NCBI GenBank assembly: GCA_021153565.1
Contig: JAJKJU010000006.1
Span: 21,839-85,838, forward strand
Reading direction: 5' to 3'
DNA length: 64,000 nucleotides
DNA from: Rhizobacter sp.
GTDB lineage: Bacteria; Pseudomonadota; Gammaproteobacteria; Burkholderiales; Burkholderiaceae_C
Shown: positions 27,129 to 36,681 of the stretch, piece by piece
How the letters are laid out: every line of letters starts with the position of its first letter
How positions within the stretch are numbered: the first letter of the stretch is position 1
Program-made: the position numbers and the translations under genes
Notes under the pieces: generated by a model
Databases searched by the model: none
What the model saw: only the letters and a program-made list of their open reading frames with translations
What the model was told of the DNA's origin: nothing

Positions 27129-27146
27129 TCAGCGCTCGCGACGATT

Positions 27147-27770
27147 TCAGATGTGGTACGCAGTCGTAGTCATTACTTTCGCGGCGGCGCGCATCACCCA
27201 TTTCACAGGCGCTGGCAACTCGACAGCGCCCGCTTGTTCTGCGCTCAGCGCGTGGCGTGCCTCGTCTTCTTTCATCTGCCGCACGATGGCTTGTGATCTC
27301 AGATCGGCTGCAGGCAGCGCGTCGAGGTGGCTCTCCAGGTGTTGTTCGACTTGGCGTTCCGTCTCGACGACGAAACCTAGGCTCATCGCGTCGCCTACGC
27401 GACCGGCAATGAGGCCGATGCCGAATGCGCTCGCGTACCACAGCGGATTCAATGCACTCACACGCGAGCCGAGTTCATCGAGGCGCTGTTGTGTCCATGC
27501 AAGGTGGTCGGTCTCTTCGCACGCTGCATGTTCGAAATGCTTCCGAAGCTTCGGATCGCGCGTGCTGAGCGCTTGCGCCTGATAGAGCGCCTGGGCGCAA
27601 ACTTCGCCGACGTGATTGACGCGCATCAGGCCAGCTGCGCGCTTGCGATCTGCGTCTGCCAGTGATTCGCTCTGCAGGCACGCTTCCGCAGGATTTGGTC
27701 GAGACGCGTGACGCGTCCCCGCGAGTGTTCGCAATGCGTTGTCCGCGGCGACGAGCATGTGATCAAGCAT
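27147..27770 (-). CDS. coq7: Coq7-type ubiquinone biosynthesis hydroxylase
   Basis: A 207-aa diiron monooxygenase that hydroxylates the demethoxyubiquinol ring near the end of ubiquinone synthesis. Diiron ligand motifs are visible: [34 protein letters not shown] and [11 protein letters not shown], the two E-x-x-H pairs being hallmark residues. The N-terminus [20 protein letters not shown] and the helical hydrophobic segment [19 protein letters not shown] match proteobacterial Coq7. It is convergent with the osmC-like gene, 18 bases apart. Confidence 0.93.
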   Translation of the reverse strand: MLDHMLVAADNALRTLAGTRHASRPNPAEACLQSESLADADRKRAAGLMRVNHVGEVCAQALYQAQALSTRDPKLRKHFEHAACEETDHLAWTQQRLDELGSRVSALNPLWYASAFGIGLIAGRVGDAMSLGFVVETERQVEQHLESHLDALPAADLRSQAIVRQMKEDEARHALSAEQAGAVELPAPVKWVMRAAAKVMTTTAYHI

Positions 27771-28062
27771 GTTTTCGAATAGTCCGATGATGGATTGTCA
27801 GGATAGCGCAGCAAGCCTTTTCAACCTCTCGATTGAATGGGGTCTGCATGCTCGATCCGATCGCAACTGTCGCGATAAAGCTCGCTTCAATGCTCGTTGT
27901 GCACAGACAACATAAAGGCCTTATTCAAAGGCCGAATCCTTTGCAATGGGAAGGTCGTCTGTTGCAATACGCCCAACTTCCGCTGAGGGGGTTTGGCCTG
28001 ATCAGCCCTCGAGGCAGGGTGCACGCATCGGGACCTCTTGTTTAACCTAGGAGATAGTCGCA

Positions 28063-29124
28063 ATGAAAAAATCTCTGCTCGCTCTCGCAGTTCTGGGCGC
28101 GTTCGCTGGTGCCGCATCGGCCCAATCGTCGGTCACCATTTACGGTTCGCTGGATTTGGCCGTGCAGAAGGGCAACGGCGGCACGGCTGCCAACAATGGT
28201 GCCCTGGGCACATCCAAGGCTTGGCAGGAGAGGCAGTCGAACGCCTCGCGCCTCGGCTTCCGCGGCAATGAAGATTTGGGCGGCGGTCTTTCGGCTCAAT
28301 TCCAAATTGAACATCGCTTCACTCCGGACGACGGCGCTGCGGCCACGAATGCACCGTTCTGGCAGGGTCGTTCGTACGTCCAACTGTCAAGCGCTACGCT
28401 GGGTCGCGTCTACCTGGGCCGTGAATACACGCCTGCCTTCTGGGTCCAGAACAAGTCCGATCCGTTCGGCAATGACGGTGTGGCTCAATTCGGCGCTTCG
28501 TTTAGCTGGGCTGGTTTCGCCACTCCGTCGACTGTCGTTACCAACAGCGCGACCACCTCGAACACTCGCGCCTCAAACACCGTGGGCTACAAGTCGCCCA
28601 ACCTCAGCGGATTGACCGTTAATGCAGCGGTGGGCCTCGGCGAAGCCGCTGTTGCACGTGACACCGGCTTCAATGTCGAATATGCCGCGGGCCCGATCTA
28701 CGCTGCGATGGCTTACGAAAAGCTCAACGGCGGCTCCGCAGAAGATGGCAACTCTTTGATCAACCTTGCGTTGCACTACGACCTCGGCATGGTCAAGCCG
28801 ATGCTGTACTACGCACGAGCCAAGCTGAACGTCGGCACGGCAACCCCGACAACCAACAAGATGCTCATGATCGGTGCTCTGGCTCCCATCGGTAGCGGGA
28901 AATTGAAGGTCGCTTACGGTCGCGAGACGATTGGTGCGGTTGCCCCTGACACCAAGGGCAACATTTCGAAGTTTGGCCTTGGTTACGACTATCCTCTGAG
29001 CAAGCGGACCAATGTTTACGCCGACGTCGGGTTTGGTCGTCAAGGCGACGATGTGACGGCGGGTGTCGTCAAAAGCTACACCAATAACACTGCTTACGCC
29101 GTCGGCCTCAAGCACACGTTCTAA
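28063..29124 (+). CDS. outer-membrane porin (gram-negative porin family)
   Basis: A 353-aa trimeric-porin-type protein. The signal peptide MKKSLLALAVLGAFAGAASA is cleaved before QSSVTIYGSLDLAVQKGNGG, the standard betaproteobacterial porin start. ASRLGFRGNEDLGGGLSAQF and GRVYLGREYTPAFW are conserved strands and the L3-region signature; the protein ends in KHTF with the terminal Phe needed for outer-membrane insertion. AGGAGA precedes the start. The 292-base upstream gap holds no gene; I found no promoter I would defend. A terminator follows. Confidence 0.93.
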   Translation: MKKSLLALAVLGAFAGAASAQSSVTIYGSLDLAVQKGNGGTAANNGALGTSKAWQERQSNASRLGFRGNEDLGGGLSAQFQIEHRFTPDDGAAATNAPFWQGRSYVQLSSATLGRVYLGREYTPAFWVQNKSDPFGNDGVAQFGASFSWAGFATPSTVVTNSATTSNTRASNTVGYKSPNLSGLTVNAAVGLGEAAVARDTGFNVEYAAGPIYAAMAYEKLNGGSAEDGNSLINLALHYDLGMVKPMLYYARAKLNVGTATPTTNKMLMIGALAPIGSGKLKVAYGRETIGAVAPDTKGNISKFGLGYDYPLSKRTNVYADVGFGRQGDDVTAGVVKSYTNNTAYAVGLKHTF

Positions 29125-29148
29125 TTCAAGACTCAATCAACGGTTAGC

Positions 29149-29185
29149 GAAGAGAGGTCGCCTTTGGGGCGGCCTCTTCTTTTTG
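29149..29185 (+). terminator. intrinsic terminator after the first porin
   Basis: GAAGAGAGGTCGCC (29149-29162) pairs with GGCGGCCTCTTC (29168-29179) with one bulge and a G-T pair, and is followed by a T-run. It begins 25 bases after the porin stop. Confidence 0.75.
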
Positions 29186-29287
29186 GGGGCGCGTCGGTGC
29201 GCTGCGTGAGGGAATTGAGCTGGCCACCTCGCGCGCGAGCAACCGACAGGATTGCCCCATATCACTAAAAGAATCGGAGGGACATCA

Positions 29288-30520
29288 ATGAAGGAAATGA
29301 TCGCAGTAGCCGCCCTGGTGGTGGCTTCTCCCGCAGCGCTGGCGCAAAGCAGCGCCCAGGTCTATGGCATCGTCGACGCTGGTGTCAGCCGGACAACAGG
29401 CATATCCGGTGGAACCAAAACTCTTCTCGTCAGCGGCATCATGGAAGGTTCGCGTCTGGGCTTCAAAGGCAACGAAGACCTCGGTGGTGGTTACCGCGCT
29501 TTGTTTACGATGGAGCATCGCTTCGAGGCCGACACGGGTGGCATTTCTAACCGTCCGGAATCCGGCACACAGATGCCCGACAGGCTCTCCCAGGCAACGC
29601 TGTTGGGTCTGCCCGGTGCGTTGCAGCCCGTCGTCAACAGCGTTTCCGCGACGCTTGGCAACTCGATCGGCGTCAACCTGGCCGGGAACATGTGGGACCG
29701 TCAGGTGTACGTCGGGCTCGTGACGCCGTTCGGCGGCGTGCTTGCGGGGCGGCAGTACACGCCAGCCTATGAAATGGCAGCCACGTTCGACACCCTCGGT
29801 GCCCAGTCGAGCCTGTCGACCGGCCAAGTCTCATCATTTCCGCCTTCCATTGACATCCGCGTGAGCAATGCACTGGTCTACCGGATTCAGCAGGGTCCGG
29901 TGTCGGGCGCGTTGATGTACGCGCTTGGCGAAGGCAGCGCTACGACAGGCAGTCTGATCGGTGTCAACGGCATGTACAAGACCGATGCGTTTTCATTTGG
30001 AGTGGGCTACAACACGCGCAACAACGAGCTGGCCAAGAAGTCGCTGACGTCATTGGTCATCGGCGCGTCGGCGAGCGTCGGGCCGGGCACTGTTGTCGCG
30101 GAAGTTGCGTCCGTGAAGGACGACAATCCGACAGGCCTGTCTTCCATCGCCGCCGCATTGACGCCGGTGGTTGGGGCGCCCACGGCGGGTGTTGTGCAGA
30201 ACGCCTATGTGGAGGGTCTCAAGCAGGACGCCCGGCTCATGCACATAGGCTACCGGCTCACCACCGGACCGAATACGTTCTATGTCGCCTACACCGCCTG
30301 GAACGATCGTCGTCCGAACAATGCGGATGTCGCGACTTATGGCGGCGTCTACACCTACTCGTTGTCGAAGCGGACGGACCTGAACCTCGTCATGACGCAT
30401 TTCAACAACAAGAACCTCGCGCAGTCGGCCCCAGGTCAGGCGGGCTTCCTCGGCGGCGTGACGGCAAGTGCAGGGACCGATTCCAACAACGTGGCAGTCG
30501 GCATTCGTCACCGCTTTTGA
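29288..30520 (+). CDS. outer-membrane porin, larger paralogue
   Basis: A 410-aa porin. The signal peptide MKEMIAVAALVVASPAALAQ is followed by SSAQVYGIVDAGVSRTTG, then SRLGFKGNEDLGGGYRALFT and FGGVLAGRQYTPAYEMAATF; it ends GIRHRF with terminal Phe. The ATG at 29288 has GGAGG nine bases upstream; an earlier in-frame GTG-type start at 29252 is not needed. It is about 57 residues longer than the neighbouring porin and carries longer surface loops (e.g. around residues 80-135 and 270-310). The two genes are independent units, each with its own terminator. Confidence 0.9.
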   Translation: MKEMIAVAALVVASPAALAQSSAQVYGIVDAGVSRTTGISGGTKTLLVSGIMEGSRLGFKGNEDLGGGYRALFTMEHRFEADTGGISNRPESGTQMPDRLSQATLLGLPGALQPVVNSVSATLGNSIGVNLAGNMWDRQVYVGLVTPFGGVLAGRQYTPAYEMAATFDTLGAQSSLSTGQVSSFPPSIDIRVSNALVYRIQQGPVSGALMYALGEGSATTGSLIGVNGMYKTDAFSFGVGYNTRNNELAKKSLTSLVIGASASVGPGTVVAEVASVKDDNPTGLSSIAAALTPVVGAPTAGVVQNAYVEGLKQDARLMHIGYRLTTGPNTFYVAYTAWNDRRPNNADVATYGGVYTYSLSKRTDLNLVMTHFNNKNLAQSAPGQAGFLGGVTASAGTDSNNVAVGIRHRF

Positions 30521-30568
30521 GCGGCATCGAGCGCAGTCCAAATTCACGACTTCTCCGAGTTTTGCTTC

Positions 30569-30594
30569 AAGGCCGCCTTCGGGTGGCCTTTTTC
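30569..30594 (+). terminator. intrinsic terminator after the second porin
   Basis: AAGGCCGCC (30569-30577), a TTCG tetraloop, then GGTGGCCTT (30582-30590) with one G-T pair, followed by TTTTC. A compact classical terminator 48 bases after the stop codon. Confidence 0.85.
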
Positions 30595-30773
30595 TTGGGG
30601 CTCGAGCAGAAGCGTGCTCCGCGTCTTCGATTTGCGCCGATGACCCTGTTCTGGCATTTCCCTTTGACGGGTGGTGCCCGTTTTTCTCAGATAGTTGCCA
30701 CTCTATCTGACCCATCCCTCGTTTGAATTCAGTCGTCGGCAGCCCGATGGCTGCCATGCACCAGCCTCTACCC

Positions 30774-31008
30774 ATGCCTCGTTTTAGTCCTGCGTCGTTT
30801 CGTCCAAGCCGCCATCGTGATGCTCGCGGTCGCGTTCATGATGGGGCTGCTGTTCATCCAGCCAGTGCAGTTTGCCGACACCCCTGTCATGGCCGCTTAT
30901 CTTTGCCTGATCGCACTGATCTTCGTGTGGATCAATCTCGTGGTGGACTTGCTGTATTTCGCCGTCGATCCATGGCTTCGAATCGAACGTCGCGTAGGAG
31001 CACACTGA
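30774..31008 (+). pseudogene. remnant of a DppB-type peptide ABC permease
   Basis: The frame reading LVLVLRRFVQAAIVMLAVAF looks like the first membrane segment of a DppB/OppB permease. It joins directly to GLLFIQPVQFADTPVMAAYL and INLVVDLLYFAVDPWLR, the last membrane segment and C-terminus of the same family. The five or so central helices and the transport signature loop are missing, so about 230 codons appear to be deleted in frame. At the start, the ATG at 30774 is one base out of frame with the remnant (ATG-C-CTCGTTTTA), a probable single-base insertion. The stop overlaps the spacer of the following M20 gene. It is a broken relic of a peptide uptake operon. Confidence 0.7.
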
Positions 31009-31009
31009 A

Positions 31010-32242
31010 GTGTTGCTAGCGGTGGATCCAGCCAAGTCGGGTGCGTACCGGCGCTTGGCCAGCTGGCATGCTGAGCTGACCGCCTTCCGACGGGACCTGC
31101 ATGCACATCCGGAATTGGGATACGAAGAAGTTCGCACCGCGGGACGTGTCGCGGAAGCATTGAAGCTCTTCGGTGTCGACGAGGTCCACGTCGGCATTGG
31201 CAAGACCGGCGTGGTCGGCGTGATCCGCGGTGCCGCGCCAGCCATATTGAACACCGATGACGGCTTGCAGCGTGTGCGAAGCATCGGCTTGCGTGCAGAC
31301 ATGGACGCCCTGCCCATGCGCGAGGAGAACGACTTCGCGTGGCGCTCGTCATCGCAGGGGTTGATGCACGGCTGCGGTCACGACGGGCACACTGCCATGC
31401 TGCTCGGAGCGGCGCGCTACCTCGCCCAAACGCGGCATTTCAGAGGCACTGTCGTACTCATCTTTCAACCCGGGGAAGAAGGCTTCGCAGGTGCAAAGGC
31501 CATGATCGATGACGGCCTCTTCGATCGCTTTCCTGTCGATGCTGTTTACGCGATGCACAATTGGCCGAGCCTCCCGCCCGGGACCATTGGACTCAATAGC
31601 TGGCCGATGATGGCCGCCGCGGATCGATTCGAGATCACGGTGCAGGGTCGCGGTGGACACGGTGCGCATCCCTACATGGCCATCGACCCGATTCTCGTCG
31701 CGGGCCATATCGTTATCGCGGCACAAAGCCTTGTTGCTCGCAACATCAATCCACTCGACAGCGCGGTGGTGAGCATCTGTGCCATGCATGCCGGCGAACT
31801 CGGCGCCTTCAGTGTGATACCGCGCCAGGCGCAGTTGATCGGCACCGCCCGCAGCTTCAAGCGCGAAGTGCAGGACATGATCGAGGAGCGCCTGGGCCGT
31901 CTCGCGGAATCGATCGCGCTCGGGTTCGGTGCCACCGCGCGACTCGACTATCACCGCATGTATCCGGCCACCGTCAACACGCCCGACGAAGCGGCGTTCG
32001 CTGGTGACGTTGCGGCATTGCTCGTCGGCGAAGACAAGGTGATCCGCGACCTCACGCCGAGCATGGGCGCGGAAGACTTCTCGTTCATGTTGCAGTCCAG
32101 GCCAGGCGCGTACCTGCGAATCGGCCAGGGAGGCGAAGGCGGGTGTTTTCTGCACAGTCCGCGCTACGACTTCAACGACGACATCCTTCCGCTCGGAGGC
32201 GCGTTGATGGCGGAGCTTGCAGAACAAGCCATGCCGCTGTGA
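31010..32242 (+). CDS. M20-family amidohydrolase (hippurate hydrolase / aminoacylase type)
   Basis: A 410-aa metallopeptidase-like amidohydrolase. Metal-binding motifs are clear: RRDLHAHPELGYEE (28-41), GCGHDGHTAM (121-130), QPGEEG (153-158) and HNWPSLPPGTIGL, with HGAHPYMAIDPI in the dimerisation or lid region and GAEDFSFM near the end. It should cleave N-acyl amino acids, N-acylated peptides or hippurate-like amides in the cytoplasm. The GTG at 31010 has AGGAG nine bases upstream. It directly follows the wrecked peptide permease, so it was once part of a peptide uptake and hydrolysis operon. An insertion of VIRGAAPAILNTDDGLQRVR relative to compact homologues lies near residues 71-90. Confidence 0.92.
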   Translation: MLLAVDPAKSGAYRRLASWHAELTAFRRDLHAHPELGYEEVRTAGRVAEALKLFGVDEVHVGIGKTGVVGVIRGAAPAILNTDDGLQRVRSIGLRADMDALPMREENDFAWRSSSQGLMHGCGHDGHTAMLLGAARYLAQTRHFRGTVVLIFQPGEEGFAGAKAMIDDGLFDRFPVDAVYAMHNWPSLPPGTIGLNSWPMMAAADRFEITVQGRGGHGAHPYMAIDPILVAGHIVIAAQSLVARNINPLDSAVVSICAMHAGELGAFSVIPRQAQLIGTARSFKREVQDMIEERLGRLAESIALGFGATARLDYHRMYPATVNTPDEAAFAGDVAALLVGEDKVIRDLTPSMGAEDFSFMLQSRPGAYLRIGQGGEGGCFLHSPRYDFNDDILPLGGALMAELAEQAMPL

Positions 32243-32413
32243 CAGACCCAAGTACTCGGAGGTTCGCGCAGGAGAAAAATGAAACTGAAATCGACGACCA
32301 CACCGTCGAGATCGAGGAGACCGCCATGCCCACCCCATCCTGCCGGACACGCTGTCCATCGTTTACATGATGGGCAAGAAGTGGTCCGTTTGCTGCGCGG
32401 CAGAGCGGCCGGC

Positions 32414-33694
32414 TCAGCGTGAGCGAGGCGGCAACAGGTGTTCGCCGCGGAACAGATCTGAAGGCGTCTCGCGGTCGCGAATCAGCCACGATTCGCTGCC
32501 CGACACCATGACCTCGGCGGCCCGGCCGCGGGTGTTGTAGTTGCTGGCCATGGACATCGAATAGGCGCCCGCCGACAGCACGGCCACCATGTCTCCCGTC
32601 TTGACGTCGAGCATGCGGTCATGGCCCAGCCAGTCGCCCGATTCGCACACCGGCCCAACGACGTCGTACTGCACCGGGGAGCCGCCGTGAATTGCGCATG
32701 GCACGATGCTCATCCAAGCTTGATACATCGAGGGCCGCATCAGGTCGTTCATGCCAGCGTCGACGATGCAGAAGTTTTTCGCCTCGCCGGGCTTCAGGTA
32801 AAGCACTTCGCTCACCAGCACGCCAGCATTGCCGACGAGTGAGCGACCCGGCTCGAAAAGAATCTTGCGATGACCATGGCCGCGTGCATCGATGCGTTCG
32901 AGAAGTGCTGCGACGAGTGCATCCGCGGCCGGCGGCTTCTCGTCGGTGTAAGTGATGCCGAGCCCGCCGCCGAGGTCGAGGTGATGCAGTTTGATGCCAT
33001 GAGATTCGACCGCTTCAATCAAGTCGAGCACGCGATCGAGGGCGTCGACGTAGGGCCTGACCTCGGTGATCTGCGAACCGATGTGACAGTCGATGCCCGC
33101 CACATCGATGCCTCGGAGAGAGACCGCGTGCAGGTACACCTTGACGGCACTCAGGTGCGCAACGCCGAACTTGTTGCCCTTGAGTCCCGTCGAGATGTAG
33201 GGGTGCGTTCCCGCGTCGACGTCGGGGTTCACGCGCAGGCTGACGCGCGCAGTGCGACCGGCTTGCGTGGCGACGGCCGAGAGCACATCCAGCTCGGCTT
33301 CGCTCTCGATGTTGAAGCACATCACGCCAGCGTCGAGCGCTTGGCGCATTTCTGCCCGCGTCTTGCCCACGCCCGAGAAGACGATCTTGGCCGGATCGGC
33401 GCCGGCAGCAAGCGCGCGATCGAGTTCGCCGCCTGACACGATGTCAATACCGCAACCTGCCTCGACGAAAGTCTGCAGTACTGCGAGGCTCGAATTGGCC
33501 TTCATTGCGTAGCAAATGAGGTGATCTCGTCCACGCAGTGCGCGCTGATACGCGTCAATCGCCTCGAGCATCGACGCCTGCGAATACACATACAAGGGCG
33601 TCCCGTGGCGCGTGGCCAGGTCGGAAAGGGCACAGTCTTCGAGATGCAGCGTGTCGCCGCGATAGGCGACATGCGGCGAACCAGGCAGCATCAT
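32414..33694 (-). CDS. lysA: diaminopimelate decarboxylase
   Basis: A 426-aa PLP enzyme making L-lysine from meso-diaminopimelate, the last lysine step. The PLP lysine is K65 in CYAMKANSSL; GGELDRALAAGADPAKIVFSG, HLDLGGGLGITY and EPGRSLVGNAG (substrate phosphate and Arg motif) are present, as is the C-terminal catalytic CESGDWLG. The ATG at 33694 overlaps the lptM stop (ATGA), giving translational coupling; an ATG three bases on is possible. The gap to the convergent M20 gene (32243-32413) holds nothing I can name. Confidence 0.95.
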   Translation of the reverse strand: MMLPGSPHVAYRGDTLHLEDCALSDLATRHGTPLYVYSQASMLEAIDAYQRALRGRDHLICYAMKANSSLAVLQTFVEAGCGIDIVSGGELDRALAAGADPAKIVFSGVGKTRAEMRQALDAGVMCFNIESEAELDVLSAVATQAGRTARVSLRVNPDVDAGTHPYISTGLKGNKFGVAHLSAVKVYLHAVSLRGIDVAGIDCHIGSQITEVRPYVDALDRVLDLIEAVESHGIKLHHLDLGGGLGITYTDEKPPAADALVAALLERIDARGHGHRKILFEPGRSLVGNAGVLVSEVLYLKPGEAKNFCIVDAGMNDLMRPSMYQAWMSIVPCAIHGGSPVQYDVVGPVCESGDWLGHDRMLDVKTGDMVAVLSAGAYSMSMASNYNTRGRAAEVMVSGSESWLIRDRETPSDLFRGEHLLPPRSR

Positions 33695-33903
33695 TTTGAG
33701 GGGGAAGGTGAGGAAGCGGAGGAGGGTGGCTCGACTGCGGTCGAAGCCGAGGCGCGAACCGGCTGGATACCGGTGGAGACGGGTTGAGCAAGTGTCAGTG
33801 GGCCCTTTTGCCCGCAGGCACCAAGCACCAGGATAGCGGCGAAAGAGCCTGCTGCCGTCATCGTGACAACCCTGGGGGATAAACTGCGACGGCATTTCAA
33901 CAT
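33691..33903 (-). CDS. lptM: small lipoprotein LptM (YifL-like)
   Basis: A 70-aa lipoprotein with lipobox LVLGAC (acylated C30) followed by GQKGPLTL, the signature of LptM/YifL, which assists oxidative maturation of the LPS transport protein LptD in E. coli. The tail after residue 50 is Ser/Pro/Ala-rich. Synteny with cyaY and lysA is the same as in other proteobacteria and supports the call. The start at 33903 gives a basic N-region (MLKCRRSLSPR), but no good ribosome-binding site; it is close-divergent from cyaY (18 bases), so their promoters overlap. Confidence 0.85.
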   Translation of the reverse strand: MLKCRRSLSPRVVTMTAAGSFAAILVLGACGQKGPLTLAQPVSTGIQPVRASASTAVEPPSSASSPSPSK

Positions 33904-33921
33904 CCCGCAATTTTACCGACC

Positions 33922-34281
33922 ATGCCTGCCCAGATTGCCCCGACTCCGCTGACGGACAGCGAATACCACGTCAAGACTGCCGCTGTGCTCGCGTGCATCG
34001 AGGTGGCGGTGGATAGCTTTCTGCAGAACGACGTGGTCGATATCGACGCGAATCGGGCTGGTGGGCTTCTGGAGCTGGGATTTCCGAATGGCAGCAAGAT
34101 CGTGCTCAATACGCAGCCGCCCCTGCATGAGCTGTGGATGGCAGCGCGCTCCGGCGGCTACCACTACAAGCATGCGAACGGCCAATGGCTCGATCGCGAG
34201 GGCCGAGAGTTCTTCGAGGCGCTGTCGACTTGCGCGAGCGAACAGGCCGGAGTCTCGTTGAGGTTCGCGCCACCGGCTTGA
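33922..34281 (+). CDS. cyaY: frataxin-like iron donor CyaY
   Basis: A 119-aa bacterial frataxin. LTDSEYHVKTAAVLACIEVA is the acidic first helix; NGSKIVLNTQPPLHELWMAA is the conserved beta-sheet signature (N-Q-x-P-x-x-x-L/Q-x-W); the last helix REGREFFEALSTCASEQAG is present. It binds iron and regulates Fe-S assembly on IscS in homologues. Divergent from lptM-lysA and convergent with mrcA, 30 bases apart. Confidence 0.93.
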   Translation: MPAQIAPTPLTDSEYHVKTAAVLACIEVAVDSFLQNDVVDIDANRAGGLLELGFPNGSKIVLNTQPPLHELWMAARSGGYHYKHANGQWLDREGREFFEALSTCASEQAGVSLRFAPPA

Positions 34282-34311
34282 TGCGTTGCGAAGGCGCCGC
34301 TCGGTTGTCGA

Positions 34312-36681
34312 TCAGCGCTTGAACAAATCGAGGATGCTCTTGCGCTCCTCCTCGGTCGGCATCGTCGGCAGTTTGTCTTCGAGACCCACGCTGCTCACCC
34401 CGGTGCCGTGGGTGTATTCCTCGTAGTACCACTCGCCATTGATATTGACGACGCCTTCGGGCGCGGGTGGTTCTTCGATGGGAATGCCTTTCAAGGCATA
34501 GCGCATGTAGTCGATCCAGATCGGCAGCGCAAGTCCGCCCCCCGTTTCGCGGTCGCCCAGCTTGTGCGGGTTGTCGTAGCCGATCCAGACAATCGCGGCC
34601 AGATGCGGCTGGTAGCCCGCAAACCAGGCGTCCATCGAATCGTTGGTCGTGCCGGTCTTGCCATACACGTCGGGTCGCTTCAGCTTCTCCTGCGTGCCGG
34701 CAGCGGTGCCGGAACGGGTCACCTCCTGCAGAAGGCTCGTCATGACGAATGCATTGCGCGCGTCGAGCGTGCGCATCGATTCATCCAGGGCCGGCGGTTT
34801 AACCTCGGTCAGCACCTTGCCCTTGTGATCGGTCAGCTTGCCGATAAGGTATGGGTTGAGTCGATAGCCACCGTTGGCGAAAACCGAATACGCACTTGCC
34901 ACTTGCAAAGGTGTGACTGAGCCAGCACCCAATGCCATCGTGAGATAGGCCGGGTGCTTATCTGCTTCGAAGCCGAATCGTGTTATCCACTCTTGCGCGT
35001 AGGGCGCGCCGATCGACTTGAGAATGCGGATCGACACCATGTTCTTCGACTTCTTGAGAGCCGTGCGGAGCGACATCGGGCCTTCGAACTTGCCGTCATA
35101 GTTCTTCGGCTCCCACGGCTGGCTGCCGGTGGTGCCAGCGTCGAAGAACAAGGGCGCGTCGTTGACGACAGTCGCCGGCGTGAAGCCTTTTTCGAGGGAA
35201 GCCGAGTAGATGAAGGGCTTGAAGCTTGATCCGGGCTGTCGCCAAGCCTGCGTCACGTGATTGAACTTGTTCTTCGCGTAGTCGAAGCCGCCGACCAGGG
35301 CATGGACGGCACCGGTGCGTGGATCGACCGAGACGAAAGCACCCTCGACTTCAGGCAGCTGGGTGATGAACCAGTCGTTCTTCGGTCCACCCTTCACGAG
35401 TCGAATCACCGCGCCTGGGCGAATCTGAGTCTTCGGATTGGCCTTGTTCGACAGCCCAGAGGCTGCAGGCTTCAGGCCTTCGCCGACGATCGTCGCCGAC
35501 TCGCCGTTTTGCAGCACGGCCACGACCTTTTTCGGACCCGCTTCGATGGCCACCGCAGCCTTGATCTCGTCGTTGTCCGGATGATCGACGAGGGCTTCTG
35601 CAATCCGCGCATCGAGCTCCTTCGAGTTTCCCGGAAGATCGATGTAGGCCTCGGGGCCCCGATATACCTGGCGGCGCTCGAAGTCCATGATCCCGTTTCG
35701 CAGCGCCCGGTAAGCGACCATCTGCTCGCCGGAATCGATGGTCAGGTACACGTTCAGCCCACGTGTATAGGCTTCTTCACCGTACTGCGCGAAGATCAGT
35801 TGCCGCGCCGCTTCGGCCACGTATTCGGCATGAACTGGCACGTCGGCTGGCGCACGATAGCGAAGCTTTTCCAGGCGTGCGAGGTCGTGCTGTTCCGGCG
35901 TGATGAACCCGTTCTCCAGCATGCGGTCGATGATGTATAGCTGTCGCACCGTAGCGCGCCGAGGGTTGGTGATGGGGTTGTAGGCTGAAGGCGCCTTGGG
36001 CAGCCCCGCAAGCATCGCCGCTTCGGCAATGGTGATGTCCTTGAGCGGCTTGCCGAAGTAGATCTCACTCGCCGACGAGAAGCCGTAGGCCCGCTGGCCG
36101 AGGAAGATCTGGTTCATGTAGACCTCCAGAATCTGCGGCTTCGTGAGCTGGCTCTCGATCTTGAGCGCGAGAAGAATCTCGTAGATCTTGCGGGTGAAGG
36201 TCTTCTCCGTCGACAGATAGAAGTTGCGAGCAACCTGCATGGTGATGGTGGAGGCGCCCTGGCTGCGAGCTTCGCCGAACTGCGCGAAGGCGGCGCGCAC
36301 CACGCCCTTGTAGTCCACGCCGCTGTGTTCGTAAAAGCGCGAGTCTTCGATGGCGAGCACGGCCTGCTGCATTACCTTCGGGATTTCGCCGATGGGCGTG
36401 AAATTGCGTCGCTCCTCGCCAAACTCACCGACCAGAACGCCGTCCGCGGAGAAGATGCGCATCGGAAGCTTCGGGCGGTAGTCAGTGAGGCTCGCAGTTT
36501 CGGGCAGGTTCGGATAGGCCACCGCCAGCGCTATGGCGGCAAGCATCAATATCGACAAGATGGCCGCGAGGCCCAGGCCAGCCAGCCAGGTGAGGGTTCG
36601 GGCAATCCACTGCCCCCAAAGTGGCAGAGATGAATGAGACTTGCGCGGGGGCCGTTTGGCTTCGTGCTCGGATGAGCTCAT
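34312..36681 (-). CDS. mrcA: penicillin-binding protein 1A (bifunctional)
   Basis: A 789-aa inner-membrane peptidoglycan synthase. After a basic cytoplasmic tail and one membrane helix (about 30-55, GLGLAAILSILMLAAIALAV), the GT51 transglycosylase domain shows EDSRFYEHSGVDYKG and GASTITMQVARNF. The transpeptidase domain carries GSSFKP (catalytic Ser), SKN in KKSKNMVS and KTGTTNDSMDAWF. An OB-like insert lies between the domains. It polymerises and cross-links murein. It is divergent from pilM, a synteny shared with Pseudomonas and most proteobacteria. Confidence 0.95.
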   Translation of the reverse strand: MSSSEHEAKRPPRKSHSSLPLWGQWIARTLTWLAGLGLAAILSILMLAAIALAVAYPNLPETASLTDYRPKLPMRIFSADGVLVGEFGEERRNFTPIGEIPKVMQQAVLAIEDSRFYEHSGVDYKGVVRAAFAQFGEARSQGASTITMQVARNFYLSTEKTFTRKIYEILLALKIESQLTKPQILEVYMNQIFLGQRAYGFSSASEIYFGKPLKDITIAEAAMLAGLPKAPSAYNPITNPRRATVRQLYIIDRMLENGFITPEQHDLARLEKLRYRAPADVPVHAEYVAEAARQLIFAQYGEEAYTRGLNVYLTIDSGEQMVAYRALRNGIMDFERRQVYRGPEAYIDLPGNSKELDARIAEALVDHPDNDEIKAAVAIEAGPKKVVAVLQNGESATIVGEGLKPAASGLSNKANPKTQIRPGAVIRLVKGGPKNDWFITQLPEVEGAFVSVDPRTGAVHALVGGFDYAKNKFNHVTQAWRQPGSSFKPFIYSASLEKGFTPATVVNDAPLFFDAGTTGSQPWEPKNYDGKFEGPMSLRTALKKSKNMVSIRILKSIGAPYAQEWITRFGFEADKHPAYLTMALGAGSVTPLQVASAYSVFANGGYRLNPYLIGKLTDHKGKVLTEVKPPALDESMRTLDARNAFVMTSLLQEVTRSGTAAGTQEKLKRPDVYGKTGTTNDSMDAWFAGYQPHLAAIVWIGYDNPHKLGDRETGGGLALPIWIDYMRYALKGIPIEEPPAPEGVVNINGEWYYEEYTHGTGVSSVGLEDKLPTMPTEEERKSILDLFKR

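Noticed and set aside
32243..32413. Terminator between the convergent M20 and lysA genes
   Set aside because: Only a weak CGACG/CGTCG stem is visible and no T-run on either strand.
33691..33861. Shorter lptM start at the ATG at 33861
   Set aside because: It has a better-placed AGGG but would remove all basic residues from the signal peptide, so the longer form is favoured.
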